A stretch of 64,000 nt of DNA, from NCBI GenBank assembly GCA_022824265.1, contig JAJEAG010000055.1, forward strand, positions 140,590-204,589, in the 5' to 3' direction. Under the pieces are notes generated by a model. That model had not been told where the DNA came from. It did no database searches and saw only the letters and a program-made list of their open reading frames with translations. The first letter of the stretch is position 1. Every line of letters starts with the position of its first letter. Positions 18,264-27,945 of this stretch are shown piece by piece. A program made the translations under genes and the position numbers. Source of the DNA: Candidatus Poribacteria bacterium (lineage in GTDB: Bacteria > Poribacteria > WGA-4E > WGA-3G).

Positions 18264-18869
18264 ATGATTTCATTTTATAAGATAAAACCAAAGTTTCAGC
18301 AATTAGTGAAACCACTACTAAATATGTTTTATAAAGCAGGTTTTACTGCGAACGGTATTACATGGATGGCGATATTACTGTCTTTCACGATTGGTATTCT
18401 GTTCTGGTATTTTCCCAATGGTCACATGCTTTGGATTTTCCCTATTGCACTATTACTAAGAATGACATTGAATGCTCTTGATGGTATGATGGCAAAAACC
18501 TATAATATGACAAGTAAAGCAGGAGAAATACTGAATGAACTTGGGGACGTTGTTTCGGATGCAGTCCTATATTTGCCATTAGTAAAACTGGCAGGTGTGA
18601 ATTTTCGGTGGGTGCTGTTGTTTATTTTCCTTTCAATGCTCAATGAATATATAGGGGTATTAACAAAAGCTGCAACTGGGACAAGAAGATACGATGGACC
18701 AATGGGGAAAAGTGATAGAGCATTCGTTTTGGGATTAACCTGTTTACTGTTTTACTTTTTCCCCACGATATATGCAGCCTTTGATTATATTTTTCTGGGG
18801 ATGAGTGTTCTGCTGCTGTTGAGTTCTGCAATACGAATCAAAAATGGTTTGACCCAAGCGGAGAGTTGA
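18264..18869 (+). CDS. ynbA: CDP-alcohol phosphatidyltransferase, YnbA-like
   Basis: 201 residues with about six membrane helices. The CDP-alcohol transferase signature reads LNALDGMMAK, eight residues, then GEILNELGDVVSD: the first and third Asp of the usual motif are Asn and the Arg is Lys. From memory, E. coli YnbA shows the same opening (an IKP..Q....P start), NALDGM and NE.GDV.SD, so this looks like an orthologue. The enzyme would swap CMP of a CDP-lipid for an alcohol in the inner membrane; the alcohol is unknown. The next gene is a CdsA-like partner starting 3 bases after this stop, the same pairing as ynbA-ynbB. AAGGA lies upstream of the ATG. Confidence 0.8.
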   Translation: MISFYKIKPKFQQLVKPLLNMFYKAGFTANGITWMAILLSFTIGILFWYFPNGHMLWIFPIALLLRMTLNALDGMMAKTYNMTSKAGEILNELGDVVSDAVLYLPLVKLAGVNFRWVLLFIFLSMLNEYIGVLTKAATGTRRYDGPMGKSDRAFVLGLTCLLFYFFPTIYAAFDYIFLGMSVLLLLSSAIRIKNGLTQAES

Positions 18870-18871
18870 AA

Positions 18872-19828
18872 ATGAATATACTTGATTTACTTATAGTACA
18901 ACAAAAAGAGATAGCCTTAGTCATCGGTCTGATATTCGGTATCCTGGTTTTTGCGAGTATTCTGTTTTGGATTATAAGTAAAGTTAAACCAAAAGCCAAT
19001 CTTTCGGAATTAGTCATGCGAACAAAGTCTTGGTGGGTAATGGCGACTATCTTTGTTTTAGCAGTTGTCTTACATCCTGTCATCACTTTTATTTCATTGG
19101 GGTTACTTTCGTTTCTGGCATTACGGGAATTATCATCAATCAGCAAAAATGTCCGAGAGGCAGATCGTAAAGTATTGATATGGTGTTTTTTGAGCATTCC
19201 CTTTCAATATTATTTTGCATACATCGGTCAGTATAGTTTGTTTATCATCTTCATCCCGGTGTTTATGTATCTATGGATCGCATTTATGTTGGTGATAATT
19301 GGTGAAACAGAGGATATTAGTCGTTCAATGAGCGTCCTGCCTGCTCAATTGATGTTAACGGTATTTGGTATTAGTCATTTAGCTTTTCTAATCTCATTGC
19401 CAGAAATTGAAGGATTTAATGCTGGTGGAAGGGCACTCTTGTTGTTTATTGTATTCATAACGGAAATGAACGATGTCTTCCAATTTACATGGGGAAAGTT
19501 TCTTGGTAGATTTAAGGTTATTCCGAAGGTGAGTCCGGGTAAAACTTGGGAAGGACTTATAGGTGGTGTGATTACTTCAGTGGTAGTTGGATACTTTTTA
19601 CGTTTCTTGACACCGTTTTCAGAGATTGAAATACTCATCACTTGTGGTGTAATTGCTATCACTGGATTCATCGGGGATGTAGTTGTGTCTGCGATTAAAA
19701 GGGATATTGGACTTAAGGATACAGGGGATACAATTCCTGGACATGGTGGCATTTTAGATAGAATCGATTCCCTTGCGGTTACGGGTCCGGTGTTTTTTCA
19801 TATCGTATATATCATGTATTATGTGTAA
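18872..19828 (+). CDS. ynbB: Phosphatidate cytidylyltransferase-like protein, YnbB-like
   Basis: About 318 residues with eight or so membrane helices and the CdsA signature near the C-terminus: SPGKTWEGLIGG, GFIGDVVVSAIKRD and LKDTGDTIPGHGGILDRIDS. The last Asp cluster binds metal and CTP in this family, and all key residues are present. It would make the CDP-diacylglycerol used by the gene before it. I start at ATG 18872, with GGAG 8 bases upstream; a TTG at 18866 overlaps the previous stop. The chromosome probably has a separate housekeeping cdsA, so this is likely a second, specialised copy. Confidence 0.85.
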   Translation: MNILDLLIVQQKEIALVIGLIFGILVFASILFWIISKVKPKANLSELVMRTKSWWVMATIFVLAVVLHPVITFISLGLLSFLALRELSSISKNVREADRKVLIWCFLSIPFQYYFAYIGQYSLFIIFIPVFMYLWIAFMLVIIGETEDISRSMSVLPAQLMLTVFGISHLAFLISLPEIEGFNAGGRALLLFIVFITEMNDVFQFTWGKFLGRFKVIPKVSPGKTWEGLIGGVITSVVVGYFLRFLTPFSEIEILITCGVIAITGFIGDVVVSAIKRDIGLKDTGDTIPGHGGILDRIDSLAVTGPVFFHIVYIMYYV

Positions 19829-19978
19829 TATCATATTAACACATGGGTTTAAAATAAGATAATAATATAGTCTTTTGTGAGTTAATAGGTAATATCGGAT
19901 TACATTGAAGGATTATTTTCTCATGAAAAATACATTGACTATCATTTTAGCGGTACCCTAACATTTGGAGACTATACA

Positions 19979-22123
19979 ATGGTAAAATTCCTTTATGCCA
20001 AGCGACTCATCATTGGCATGTTAACAGGAGTTATTCTTATAATTATAGGTGGAGTATTTTTTCTCAAACACCTTGATGATGAGAGGATACTTGAAAAAGA
20101 ACGCAACATACGGCTTGACTATAAGCAGTGGCATTTACCTGAAGGGGCAAGTGCACGTATTGGATCAGGGACTGTCAATGCGATGCAGTATTCGCCAGAT
20201 GGCAATTTGTTAGCTGTTGTAAGTGATATTGGTGTATGGATTCTTAGTACCCAGACAGCAGAAGCACAACATTTTCTTGCAGCAAATACCGGGGTTATCA
20301 ATAGTATCTCATTTAGTGCTGATGGTAGTACCCTTGCTGTAGGAACTGAAAATGGTGAAGTGCAGCTCTGGAATACTTCTACGGGTGAACACCAGAAAAC
20401 CTTTACAAGACGAAAGTATCGTTATGGTGTTGATAATGTCTTTTTTATGCCTAATGGTCACACACTGGTAGTTGTCTATTCCTCTATGGTTGACTTGTGG
20501 GATGTCCCCAAAGGACAGCGCAAAAACACACTATCTGCAGTTGAAAATGGGACGGACGATAACGTTAACAACATACCAAACATGTATATGAGCTTAGGCG
20601 GACACAACAATTCATTCAGTTCAGATGGGAAAACAATCGCAAGTGCCAGTAGCAATGATACTTTTCGTTTCTGGGATATTGCGACACGAAAAGAAGTGCA
20701 CACACTTATTGCTGAACATTCGAACAGGTTCGAAAATTTGGCATCCTTTAGTTCAGATTTACGAACACTTGCAATTGCAGATCAAAGTTATAAAAGGCAA
20801 AGGTTCAATCGGGTTTGGGAGATCAATCTTTGGGATGTCAACACTGGAACGCGGAGGAAAATATTCGAAACAGATAGTTTTGGGATTTCGTTTTTAGTTT
20901 TCAGTCAAGATGGAAACTTCCTTGCCAGTTTAGATAATCTTGCAATTCATATATGGGATGTCAACACTGGAAAAGTAAAGCAAAGATTTAAAGAATATAA
21001 AAGTGCTGTTACGTCAGTCGCTTTCAGTCCAGATAACCAAACGCTTGTTAGTTCCAGTGTTGACAATACGTTACGTTTTTTTGATGTTGACACCGGTAAA
21101 ATAAAGAAAACAGTAACAGGATATGGAGCATTATTTAGAGATGTATCGCTAAGTGCTGATACACACACGCTTATGAGTTTGTGTTATGGCAGCAACATCC
21201 TTCGTCTATGGGATTCAAACACAAGTCAGCATAAAAATAACTTCATAGCAGATAAGAAATATGTTACGGACGCTGTTCTAAGTCCAGATGGAAGATGGCT
21301 TGCGGGTAGTTCAATTCTTCATAATACTATCCATCTTTGGGATGTCAATACCCATAAACTTATAAAACTTAAGGGACCAAGGAGAATTACCGGTATCGCA
21401 TTTAGCCGTGATGGAGAAGTGCTTACGAGTTGGGGAATAGCGGGTAACCGCAAATCTATTATCCAGTTCTATGACGTTGACACCGGAAGGATAGAGCGAA
21501 CCTTGCAGCTAAATGATCAAGAAAGCTTAAGCATTCATGAGGACATATATTTTGACAAGAAAATGTTGGCGGGTATCGGAAAATACTTTGACCCGAATCT
21601 TTTCGTATGGAATTTAGATACAGGAGATTACAAATTCACAGACGTAGGAGTCAAGGAAGTTATTGTGGCAAGGTTTAGTCCGGATGGACGAATGCTTGCA
21701 ATTGTAGGCAAAACGCTGCCTCAACAGGTACCAAAAACAGAAAGAAATATCGTACTTTGGAATGTAGAGACAGGAAACTATATTCGTCCCCTCTCAGGAC
21801 ATACTGATGATGTTAAGAGTATTACTTTCAGTACGGATAGTCGAACACTCGCCAGTGGAAGTCAAGACGAAACAATCCGTTTATGGGATATAGAAACAGG
21901 CAGCAGCAAAGTTCTCACGGATCCAAACTGGAAAGATGGTTACCAAAGATATGAAGTCAGAGTCACCTCTACATTAGCTTTCAGTCCAGATGGACAGACA
22001 CTCGCAAGTGGAATGATGCTGGGTGATATTCACCTCTGGAAAACTGGGACTGGTACGAAAAAGAAAACACTTCGCGGACATAGCCAAAGGGTGTCACATC
22101 TTTTCTTTAGTCCCGATGGTTAA
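19979..22123 (+). CDS. Membrane-anchored WD40 repeat protein, cut by a late stop
   Basis: 714 residues. A signal anchor (LIIGMLTGVILIIIGGVFFL, residues about 11-30) is followed by about a dozen WD40 units. These recur as 'FSPDG..LA..S.D..I.LWD..TG', for example ITFSTDSRTLASGSQDETIR and FSPDGQTLASGMMLG. Such repeats form beta-propellers that bind proteins; with the anchor this domain lies outside the inner membrane. The frame stops at TAA 22121-22123 in the middle of a repeat (FSPDG-stop), but the same frame goes on to finish the unit (see next entry). Loss of the last strands would leave one propeller blade open. WD40 genes of this kind are abundant in Poribacteria. No catalytic domain is attached. 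Confidence 0.85.
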   Translation: MVKFLYAKRLIIGMLTGVILIIIGGVFFLKHLDDERILEKERNIRLDYKQWHLPEGASARIGSGTVNAMQYSPDGNLLAVVSDIGVWILSTQTAEAQHFLAANTGVINSISFSADGSTLAVGTENGEVQLWNTSTGEHQKTFTRRKYRYGVDNVFFMPNGHTLVVVYSSMVDLWDVPKGQRKNTLSAVENGTDDNVNNIPNMYMSLGGHNNSFSSDGKTIASASSNDTFRFWDIATRKEVHTLIAEHSNRFENLASFSSDLRTLAIADQSYKRQRFNRVWEINLWDVNTGTRRKIFETDSFGISFLVFSQDGNFLASLDNLAIHIWDVNTGKVKQRFKEYKSAVTSVAFSPDNQTLVSSSVDNTLRFFDVDTGKIKKTVTGYGALFRDVSLSADTHTLMSLCYGSNILRLWDSNTSQHKNNFIADKKYVTDAVLSPDGRWLAGSSILHNTIHLWDVNTHKLIKLKGPRRITGIAFSRDGEVLTSWGIAGNRKSIIQFYDVDTGRIERTLQLNDQESLSIHEDIYFDKKMLAGIGKYFDPNLFVWNLDTGDYKFTDVGVKEVIVARFSPDGRMLAIVGKTLPQQVPKTERNIVLWNVETGNYIRPLSGHTDDVKSITFSTDSRTLASGSQDETIRLWDIETGSSKVLTDPNWKDGYQRYEVRVTSTLAFSPDGQTLASGMMLGDIHLWKTGTGTKKKTLRGHSQRVSHLFFSPDG

Positions 22124-22183
22124 ACGCTCATCAGCGTCAGCAATGATGGAACTGTGTTAATATGGGACCTTACACACCCATAA
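22124..22183 (+). pseudogene. Detached last WD40 strands after a nonsense codon
   Basis: In the same frame as the WD40 gene, the 60 bases after TAA read TLISVSNDGTVLIWDLTHP and then a true stop. Preceded by FSPDG, this is a complete WD40 unit in which the expected Gln codon (CAA) of 'DGQTL' is TAA. One C-to-T change would explain it. It may be a real truncation, a strain variant or a sequencing error. Confidence 0.75.
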
Positions 22184-22225
22184 TCCGACACCCATTTGTT
22201 CGGTTTCATAACTTTCCAGACCTAT

Positions 22226-22690
22226 ATGAAAATCACTACAACACATCTTGCCATTTTCACCCAACCATTTCTCAACCTTCTATTAGATGGACATAAAACC
22301 ATTGAAACACGCATGAGCAAAATCAAACTCCCGCCGTATAAAGTTGTCTCAGTTGGAGACCATGTTATCATGAAACAGAGTGGAGGTCCCATCAAAGGTG
22401 CGTTTGAAGTCGCTGAAGTTGATACTTTCCACGCAGAATCATGTCTTGGTAAGCAACTGTATGAGTCTATTTGTGATGTGGACGGTCTAAGAATCTTTGG
22501 TCACCGAGATGTTATGAATATATATCGCGATGTATTCGAAAAGAAGTGGTGTGCGTCTAAGTATGCGACGTTTATGCAGGTGAAAAATGTCCAACGTTAC
22601 AATCCCGTTATTTCGATAAAGAAAACGAACCGACAGGCGTGGGTTGTGTTAGGGGATGGCACGGCTGAGGAGTGGTTGTGTCAATTATGA
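22226..22690 (+). CDS. ASCH-domain protein
   Basis: About 154 residues with an ASCH/PUA-like domain: LAIFTQPFLNLLLDGHKTIE, TRMSKIKLPPYKVVSVGDHV and VIMKQSGGPIKGAFEVAEV. ASCH domains bind RNA or nucleotides, and some hydrolyse acetylated cytidine. The Lys and Thr-Arg in the loop are as expected. I start at ATG 22226 because the upstream TTG at 22196 has no ribosome site, although the ATG also lacks a clear one. The C-terminal third (QVKNVQRYNPVISIKKTNRQ) is of the type usually found after this fold. It lies behind the WD40 gene but there is no sign of a functional link. Confidence 0.75.
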   Translation: MKITTTHLAIFTQPFLNLLLDGHKTIETRMSKIKLPPYKVVSVGDHVIMKQSGGPIKGAFEVAEVDTFHAESCLGKQLYESICDVDGLRIFGHRDVMNIYRDVFEKKWCASKYATFMQVKNVQRYNPVISIKKTNRQAWVVLGDGTAEEWLCQL

Positions 22691-22809
22691 CAGAAAATAT
22701 GAGATTTGTAGATTGGAACAAACAAGTTACAATTTGAGGAATGTAGAAACAAATTAGGTAACGGGTTGATAGGATTCGACGAAATACTGCTGCTGAATGA
22801 GGTAAATGA

Positions 22810-25800
22810 TCAGTCTGTTTCGTAAGTTACAGCAAAGGCACCCACACGGCAAACCCGTTTGTAAGCACAGTAGGAACAAGGTTTAGTTGGGTCGTTAGGA
22901 GGTTCAGGCTTATCACCTTCTTCCGCTGAGTCTTGAAATGTATCTACATGTATAATGAGAGGGAAGAACCCGTCAGATATATTAGCAACAAAGTATTCAA
23001 CATAACATTGGACGCGAGTAAGAATTTCATCAAATTCCCCATCCTTTAACAACTGCTGATTGTTTGTACCAAAAGAATTCCACCTTTCACCGTTGAAATT
23101 TCTAAACGAGGTGCCATTTTGTGATTCTTCTCCAATACCAAGTTCAACGTCGAATTCGTTCAATCTGATTTTGTGGTAGAGTCCCGCTGCAGGTTCTAAA
23201 CCCGTTATCCCTTTCTCATCTAACAATTTCTGTGCGATTTGTAAGTAGATCGGTAGTTGTATACTTCGTCCTTCAAGGATGTCTCGCTTTCCTATTTTTG
23301 AACTTCCTGTTTTATAATCAATGACATTATAGCTGCTGTCACCTAAGTCTATTCGGTCAATTCTACCCATCATATTTACATTGCCAATTTGAATTGGCTC
23401 TAAGCAGCTGAGTTCAGGATCGCCAGGCTGATTCGTCGGTCCGAAACTAACCTCAAAGTAATGTGGGTTAATATTTAGATTGTATACGTGCTCCGCAATA
23501 AGCCATTTATGTAGAGCGGTACGCTGTTTTTCTATCTCAATTTTCCAAAAGAGATTATCCTCGTTGACATTTGAACGCTCATTTCGTCTGGTTTCAGATT
23601 TGGCATGTAAAATTTCATCTAATTGCTGTTTTGCTTGCTCAAAGATATCATCTGAGCATTGTCCGATAGGTGAGTCTTCACTATCACGCCGTTTCAAATA
23701 GAATTCGCAGAGAACATCATGAATCAACGATCCTTTTTCAAGACTTGATGGTTCGTCTTCTTCGTCCTCTTCTTTTTTTATAGGATTCAGAACTTTATGA
23801 ACAAAATATTGAAACGGACAATTAGCATAAGTTTCCAATTCTGTGACGGAATATGTCCTTTCACTCAATTTTTGTAACGCATCAAGACTTTCTTCAGAAA
23901 GGTTTTCTTCTTTTAATACACCCTCGTAAGCCGAATGTTCATGTGTTTCTTCTCGACTCTTTTCAACTAAAACAACATGGTCAATTAAAGGACGCATGTC
24001 TTCAATTTCATGTGGAAATATGTCTTTGGATGGGTTCTCTACTGTCCCTACATGATTACCATACGTGCTAAGGAAACCGGGAATACTACCTAATGAGGAA
24101 TTGGCTACCTCTTCTGAACCGATTTTAGCGACTGCCTGTAATTGTGTTAAGAATAGGGATGGAATTAATTCCGATACATTCTCGCGTTGTGGAACAAGGA
24201 GATATAGTCGCTCCCGAAAGGATTTCAAAACACGATAGAATAGAAACCTATTATCGTGCAGCAACTCCTCTTCAGTACGATACGGTCTGTCTGGAAGCAT
24301 CGGATCAGGACGATAATTTGGCGGGAATCCACCGTCCACAAAATCACCTAAAAAGACGGTATGATACTCTAAACTTCTGAGTTCACCGAGCGTGACAATC
24401 TTTACAGTTTCGCCTTTTGAAGGTGTCCGATTTTGATAATGTGTATGCTTTGCAATGTGGCGGAGTTTTTTAATGTAATCATCAAGCAGGTATGTCTGAT
24501 TCCCTTCTTTTGTTAGCACAGTACAAAGTTCTTGTACGATCTTAATGAATTGATGATATGCGTTCACTTCACCTTCAACTATTTCTCTGTTTTTTTCTAA
24601 CATTGATCTTAGGATGTTGTGGAGTACTTTACCTGCCTGCAGTAATTCTTCCACATATTCCTGAAATTTGGCTGGATGTATCCTACCGGAAGGTGGTTTG
24701 ACTATATCCTCAGAGAAATAGGCATTTCCTACAGGTTCTTGTTGTGAAAGCAACCGAGAAAAGATGGCTTTGACGACCTCTGACTTCATCAACGGTACAC
24801 TTTCCGTAAGTGTATAAGGAATACCGAATGCGGGAAAAGTTTCTGCAATACGTTGCTGATATTGACCTAAATTGTAAAATGCAACACAGATTTCACTTAG
24901 TCTACATTCCTCATTTGACATCTGTTGTTTGATGAGATAGGCAATCTGTTCTACCTCTTCGTTTCGGTCAGCAGGTTTCAAGACTTTAATTTCATCTGTT
25001 AGGTCACGTTTATTGTCTATGGCAGTATTGGATCGGAATAGGTTTTCAGAGTAATTTTGATGCCTATCATGATCACGGTCATAGATGGTATCAATGTGAA
25101 CATCTGCATCTCTGAAATGTGAGACAAGGTCAATTATATTTCTATATAGGTCAACATTATCTTCAACACAGTCAGTACGAAACCACATATCAATATCAGG
25201 TATTTCAGCAATCTTTGTAAGAATCTTGATATCTGATTTAGAAAGAACTGAAAATCCCTCAATAGTAACAAGGTCAACACGAGAAAATGACTTTTTGAAG
25301 AAGTCGTGCTGGAAATGTTTGGCAAGATATAGGTGTTTTCCCTTATCATCTATCCAGTTATCCTGAAGTCTTGTCTCATAATTACTATAAAACTGAGATA
25401 GATCAGTCTCGGTAGGTATATTGTCCGCAGTATCTCCTTGATCTTTTAGGTTATTTATTGTGTTCGCTATAAGGGAGAGTGTGCTGTCTGGAATAGGTCT
25501 ATTTTGGATTGGTCTAAATGTAGGATATGTGTCGGTATCATCTCCTGCTATTTCGTTGAGTAATAGGTTTTGAAGTCCTGGTGAGATGTGCTGCATTGAT
25601 GGACAAGCTTGGTTGTATAGTCTATACACGAGATGTTCAATGGTATAAACCTGTAAATTGGCTACTGCACGGTTTGGGTGATACGCAATCAATTGACGTT
25701 GTCGCTTCAAACGCGCATCATCATTTGGCACAATGACAACAAAGGTTGAGGCATCGTCATTCTTAATTCTTGTTTTGAGGGTTTCTTCTATGTATTGCAT

Positions 25801-25863
25801 TTTTTGGAAAGTTACGGCATACGGAGTACGCCTACTACCGTACTTGTGTTCCAAGTGGCACAT
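22810..25863 (-). CDS. AddB-like PD-(D/E)XK nuclease/helicase protein
   Basis: 1017 residues. The first two thirds resemble the inactivated helicase part of AddB/RexB-type proteins: FVVIVPNDDARLKRQRQLI, LRSLEYHTVFLGDFVDGGFP and RPDPMLPDRPYRTEEELLHD. From about residue 690 comes a RecB-family nuclease: CPFQYFVHKVLNP, GSLIHDVLCEFYLKRR and GRIDRIDLGDSSYNVIDYKTG (Asp, then Asp and Lys of the active site). The C-terminal CSYCAYKRVCRVG, with the upstream Cys in CPFQYF, would hold a 4Fe-4S cluster. It would process broken DNA ends. No addA partner is in the window. The ATG at 25863 overlaps metG by 29 bases; ATG 25800 is an alternative. Neither has a good ribosome site. Confidence 0.8.
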   Translation of the reverse strand: MCHLEHKYGSRRTPYAVTFQKMQYIEETLKTRIKNDDASTFVVIVPNDDARLKRQRQLIAYHPNRAVANLQVYTIEHLVYRLYNQACPSMQHISPGLQNLLLNEIAGDDTDTYPTFRPIQNRPIPDSTLSLIANTINNLKDQGDTADNIPTETDLSQFYSNYETRLQDNWIDDKGKHLYLAKHFQHDFFKKSFSRVDLVTIEGFSVLSKSDIKILTKIAEIPDIDMWFRTDCVEDNVDLYRNIIDLVSHFRDADVHIDTIYDRDHDRHQNYSENLFRSNTAIDNKRDLTDEIKVLKPADRNEEVEQIAYLIKQQMSNEECRLSEICVAFYNLGQYQQRIAETFPAFGIPYTLTESVPLMKSEVVKAIFSRLLSQQEPVGNAYFSEDIVKPPSGRIHPAKFQEYVEELLQAGKVLHNILRSMLEKNREIVEGEVNAYHQFIKIVQELCTVLTKEGNQTYLLDDYIKKLRHIAKHTHYQNRTPSKGETVKIVTLGELRSLEYHTVFLGDFVDGGFPPNYRPDPMLPDRPYRTEEELLHDNRFLFYRVLKSFRERLYLLVPQRENVSELIPSLFLTQLQAVAKIGSEEVANSSLGSIPGFLSTYGNHVGTVENPSKDIFPHEIEDMRPLIDHVVLVEKSREETHEHSAYEGVLKEENLSEESLDALQKLSERTYSVTELETYANCPFQYFVHKVLNPIKKEEDEEDEPSSLEKGSLIHDVLCEFYLKRRDSEDSPIGQCSDDIFEQAKQQLDEILHAKSETRRNERSNVNEDNLFWKIEIEKQRTALHKWLIAEHVYNLNINPHYFEVSFGPTNQPGDPELSCLEPIQIGNVNMMGRIDRIDLGDSSYNVIDYKTGSSKIGKRDILEGRSIQLPIYLQIAQKLLDEKGITGLEPAAGLYHKIRLNEFDVELGIGEESQNGTSFRNFNGERWNSFGTNNQQLLKDGEFDEILTRVQCYVEYFVANISDGFFPLIIHVDTFQDSAEEGDKPEPPNDPTKPCSYCAYKRVCRVGAFAVTYETD

Positions 25864-27730
25864 CTGTTTCAGGACTTGCTAACACAATAGAATCACCGCT
25901 TGCAGCGAGAATCATGCCGTGTGATTCAACATTGCGAATCGTCGCGGGTTCCAAATTCACAACTACAATAACCTGTTTTCCGATCAAGGTATCAGGTTTA
26001 TAATGTTCCGCAATTCCTGCAACTACCTGCCGTTTTTCTGTACCGAGGTCTACTTGCAATTTGAGGAGACGGTCTGCCCCTTCAATCAGTTCAGCAGATA
26101 TAACGTTCGCAACCCGTAAATCCATCTTTTGAAAATCAGCAAAGGAGATTAGATCGGTTTTCTTTTCGGATTCTTTCTTTTTTGGTTTAGCCGTTTCTTT
26201 TTTCTGTTGTGGCTTTTCCTTTTTGAGATCAACACGCGGGAAGATAGGTTCACCTTTACTAACTTTTAGGTCTGTCGGTAAACGTCCCCAATCTGCAACA
26301 GAATCGAATTCTGATAACCCGATCTGTTTCTGTATTTTCTCAGCGGTATCTGGAATAAAAGGTGAAATCAAGACTGATACGAATCGTAGTGCTTCTAAAC
26401 TGTTGTAAAGGATAGTTCCCATTCTCGGTTTTGTCTCTGGTTTGGTGAGTGTCCACACTTCAGTTTGTTGCACATAACGGTTGACACGTCGCACAAATTC
26501 CCAGATCGTTTCCAAAGCACTATCAAAAGCGAATGTATTCATCTGTGCGTCCAAGGTTTCCGAAGTCTTTTGCGCCATCTGCTTAATTTCTTCGTCAAAT
26601 TCTCCGGGTGTTGTCGGTTCTGGGATCCCATCAAAGTTTTTGTTCACTAACCCAAGGACACGATTTAGCAGATTACCCAAATCGTTTGCCAGATCAGCGT
26701 TGTAACGTTGATGTAAGCGTGTAGGACGGTAATCTCCATCGTTTCCAAAACTAAACTCGCGTAGCAGATAATATCGGAACGCATCTACACCATAAGTGTC
26801 AATGTTTCCATCCATATCAATGAAGATTCCCCGCGTTTTGCTCAGTGCTTCGCCATCTTTAGTCAACCAACCGTGTGCGACAATCTGCTTTGGAAGGGGT
26901 AGGTTCGCTGCCATCAACATTGCGGGCCAAAGCAGCGCGTGAAAACGAGCAATATCCTTACCCATTATGTGGACATCGGCGGGCCAAAAAGTCTGGTATT
27001 CTTCGTTTTCTGTCTCATAACCGAGGGCAGTAATATAGTTACTCAAAGCCTCTATCCAGATATAGATGATATGCTTTGGATCAAATGGGAATGGAATCCC
27101 CCAAGGTAGGGATGCACGTGAAATACTCACATCTTGTAGGCCAGATTCCAGAAAGTTTAACAACTCGTTGCGACGAGTTTCAGGATAGACAAAATCAGGA
27201 TTCTCGTGAAAATGCGTGAGTAAACGCTCTTGATACTTTGAGAGTCTAAAGAAATAGTTCTCTTCTTCCAGCCATTGCAGCGGCAATTTATGAGTGGGAC
27301 AGACTTTATCATCTGTAAGTTCTTTCTCTGAAAAGAACTCCTCACATGAGACGCAGTAATAGCCTTCGTACTTCCCTTTATAAACATCACCGTTGTCATA
27401 GAGTACATTAAGGAATTTTTGCGCGCCACGCTTGTGTAAATCGCTGGTTGTACGGAAAAAGATGTCATGTGAGATGTTCAGTCGTTCCCATAGTTTAACG
27501 AACGTAGGTGCGATCTTATCACAGTAAGCTTGCGGTGAAAGCCCTTCCTCTTTAGCAGCGTTATACACATTCGCAGCATGCTCGTCGACACCAGTAAGAT
27601 AGCAGACATCCTTACCTTTAAGACGGTGATATCGCGCTAAGACATCTGCGGCAATAGTGGTATAAGCATTTCCTGCGTGCGGTTCTGCATTGGGATAGTA
27701 AATAGGCGTGGTGATGTAATAAGCACTCAT
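25835..27730 (-). CDS. metG: Methionyl-tRNA synthetase with C-terminal tRNA-binding domain
   Basis: About 631 residues. The catalytic domain opens with YYITTPIYYPNAEPHAGNAY; the HIGH motif is HAGN here. The zinc knuckle CVSCEEFFSEKEL...CPTHKL lies at about 130-160. The KMSKS loop reads ALSKT in KDGEALSKTRG. A helical anticodon domain follows, then a Lys-rich linker at about 515-540 and an EMAPII/Trbp111-like tRNA-binding domain (FQKMDLRVANVISAELIEGA to the end). It charges tRNA-Met in the cytoplasm. The ATG at 27730 fits the family start; an upstream TTG at 27763 does not. Both signature motifs are slightly unusual but within the class I range. It overlaps the downstream AddB-like gene. Confidence 0.95.
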   Translation of the reverse strand: MSAYYITTPIYYPNAEPHAGNAYTTIAADVLARYHRLKGKDVCYLTGVDEHAANVYNAAKEEGLSPQAYCDKIAPTFVKLWERLNISHDIFFRTTSDLHKRGAQKFLNVLYDNGDVYKGKYEGYYCVSCEEFFSEKELTDDKVCPTHKLPLQWLEEENYFFRLSKYQERLLTHFHENPDFVYPETRRNELLNFLESGLQDVSISRASLPWGIPFPFDPKHIIYIWIEALSNYITALGYETENEEYQTFWPADVHIMGKDIARFHALLWPAMLMAANLPLPKQIVAHGWLTKDGEALSKTRGIFIDMDGNIDTYGVDAFRYYLLREFSFGNDGDYRPTRLHQRYNADLANDLGNLLNRVLGLVNKNFDGIPEPTTPGEFDEEIKQMAQKTSETLDAQMNTFAFDSALETIWEFVRRVNRYVQQTEVWTLTKPETKPRMGTILYNSLEALRFVSVLISPFIPDTAEKIQKQIGLSEFDSVADWGRLPTDLKVSKGEPIFPRVDLKKEKPQQKKETAKPKKKESEKKTDLISFADFQKMDLRVANVISAELIEGADRLLKLQVDLGTEKRQVVAGIAEHYKPDTLIGKQVIVVVNLEPATIRNVESHGMILAASGDSIVLASPETDVPLGTQVR

Positions 27731-27945
27731 ATATTTCTTAATAAGACTCCCCGTTAGATCCAAGTCATTGTTAGACGATAATGGTAATAAAGCAATTCTT
27801 ATTTTATCCTAATGGGGTGGGTATGTCAAGTGCATTTGAGTGATGTGGACGTAAGTTGGGTTAACCAAAAATGTTTGTACATATCAATCTAAGGATTGAT
27901 ATTGTGAATGTAAACTGATGGTAGTACAATTGCCCCAGATTTCTT

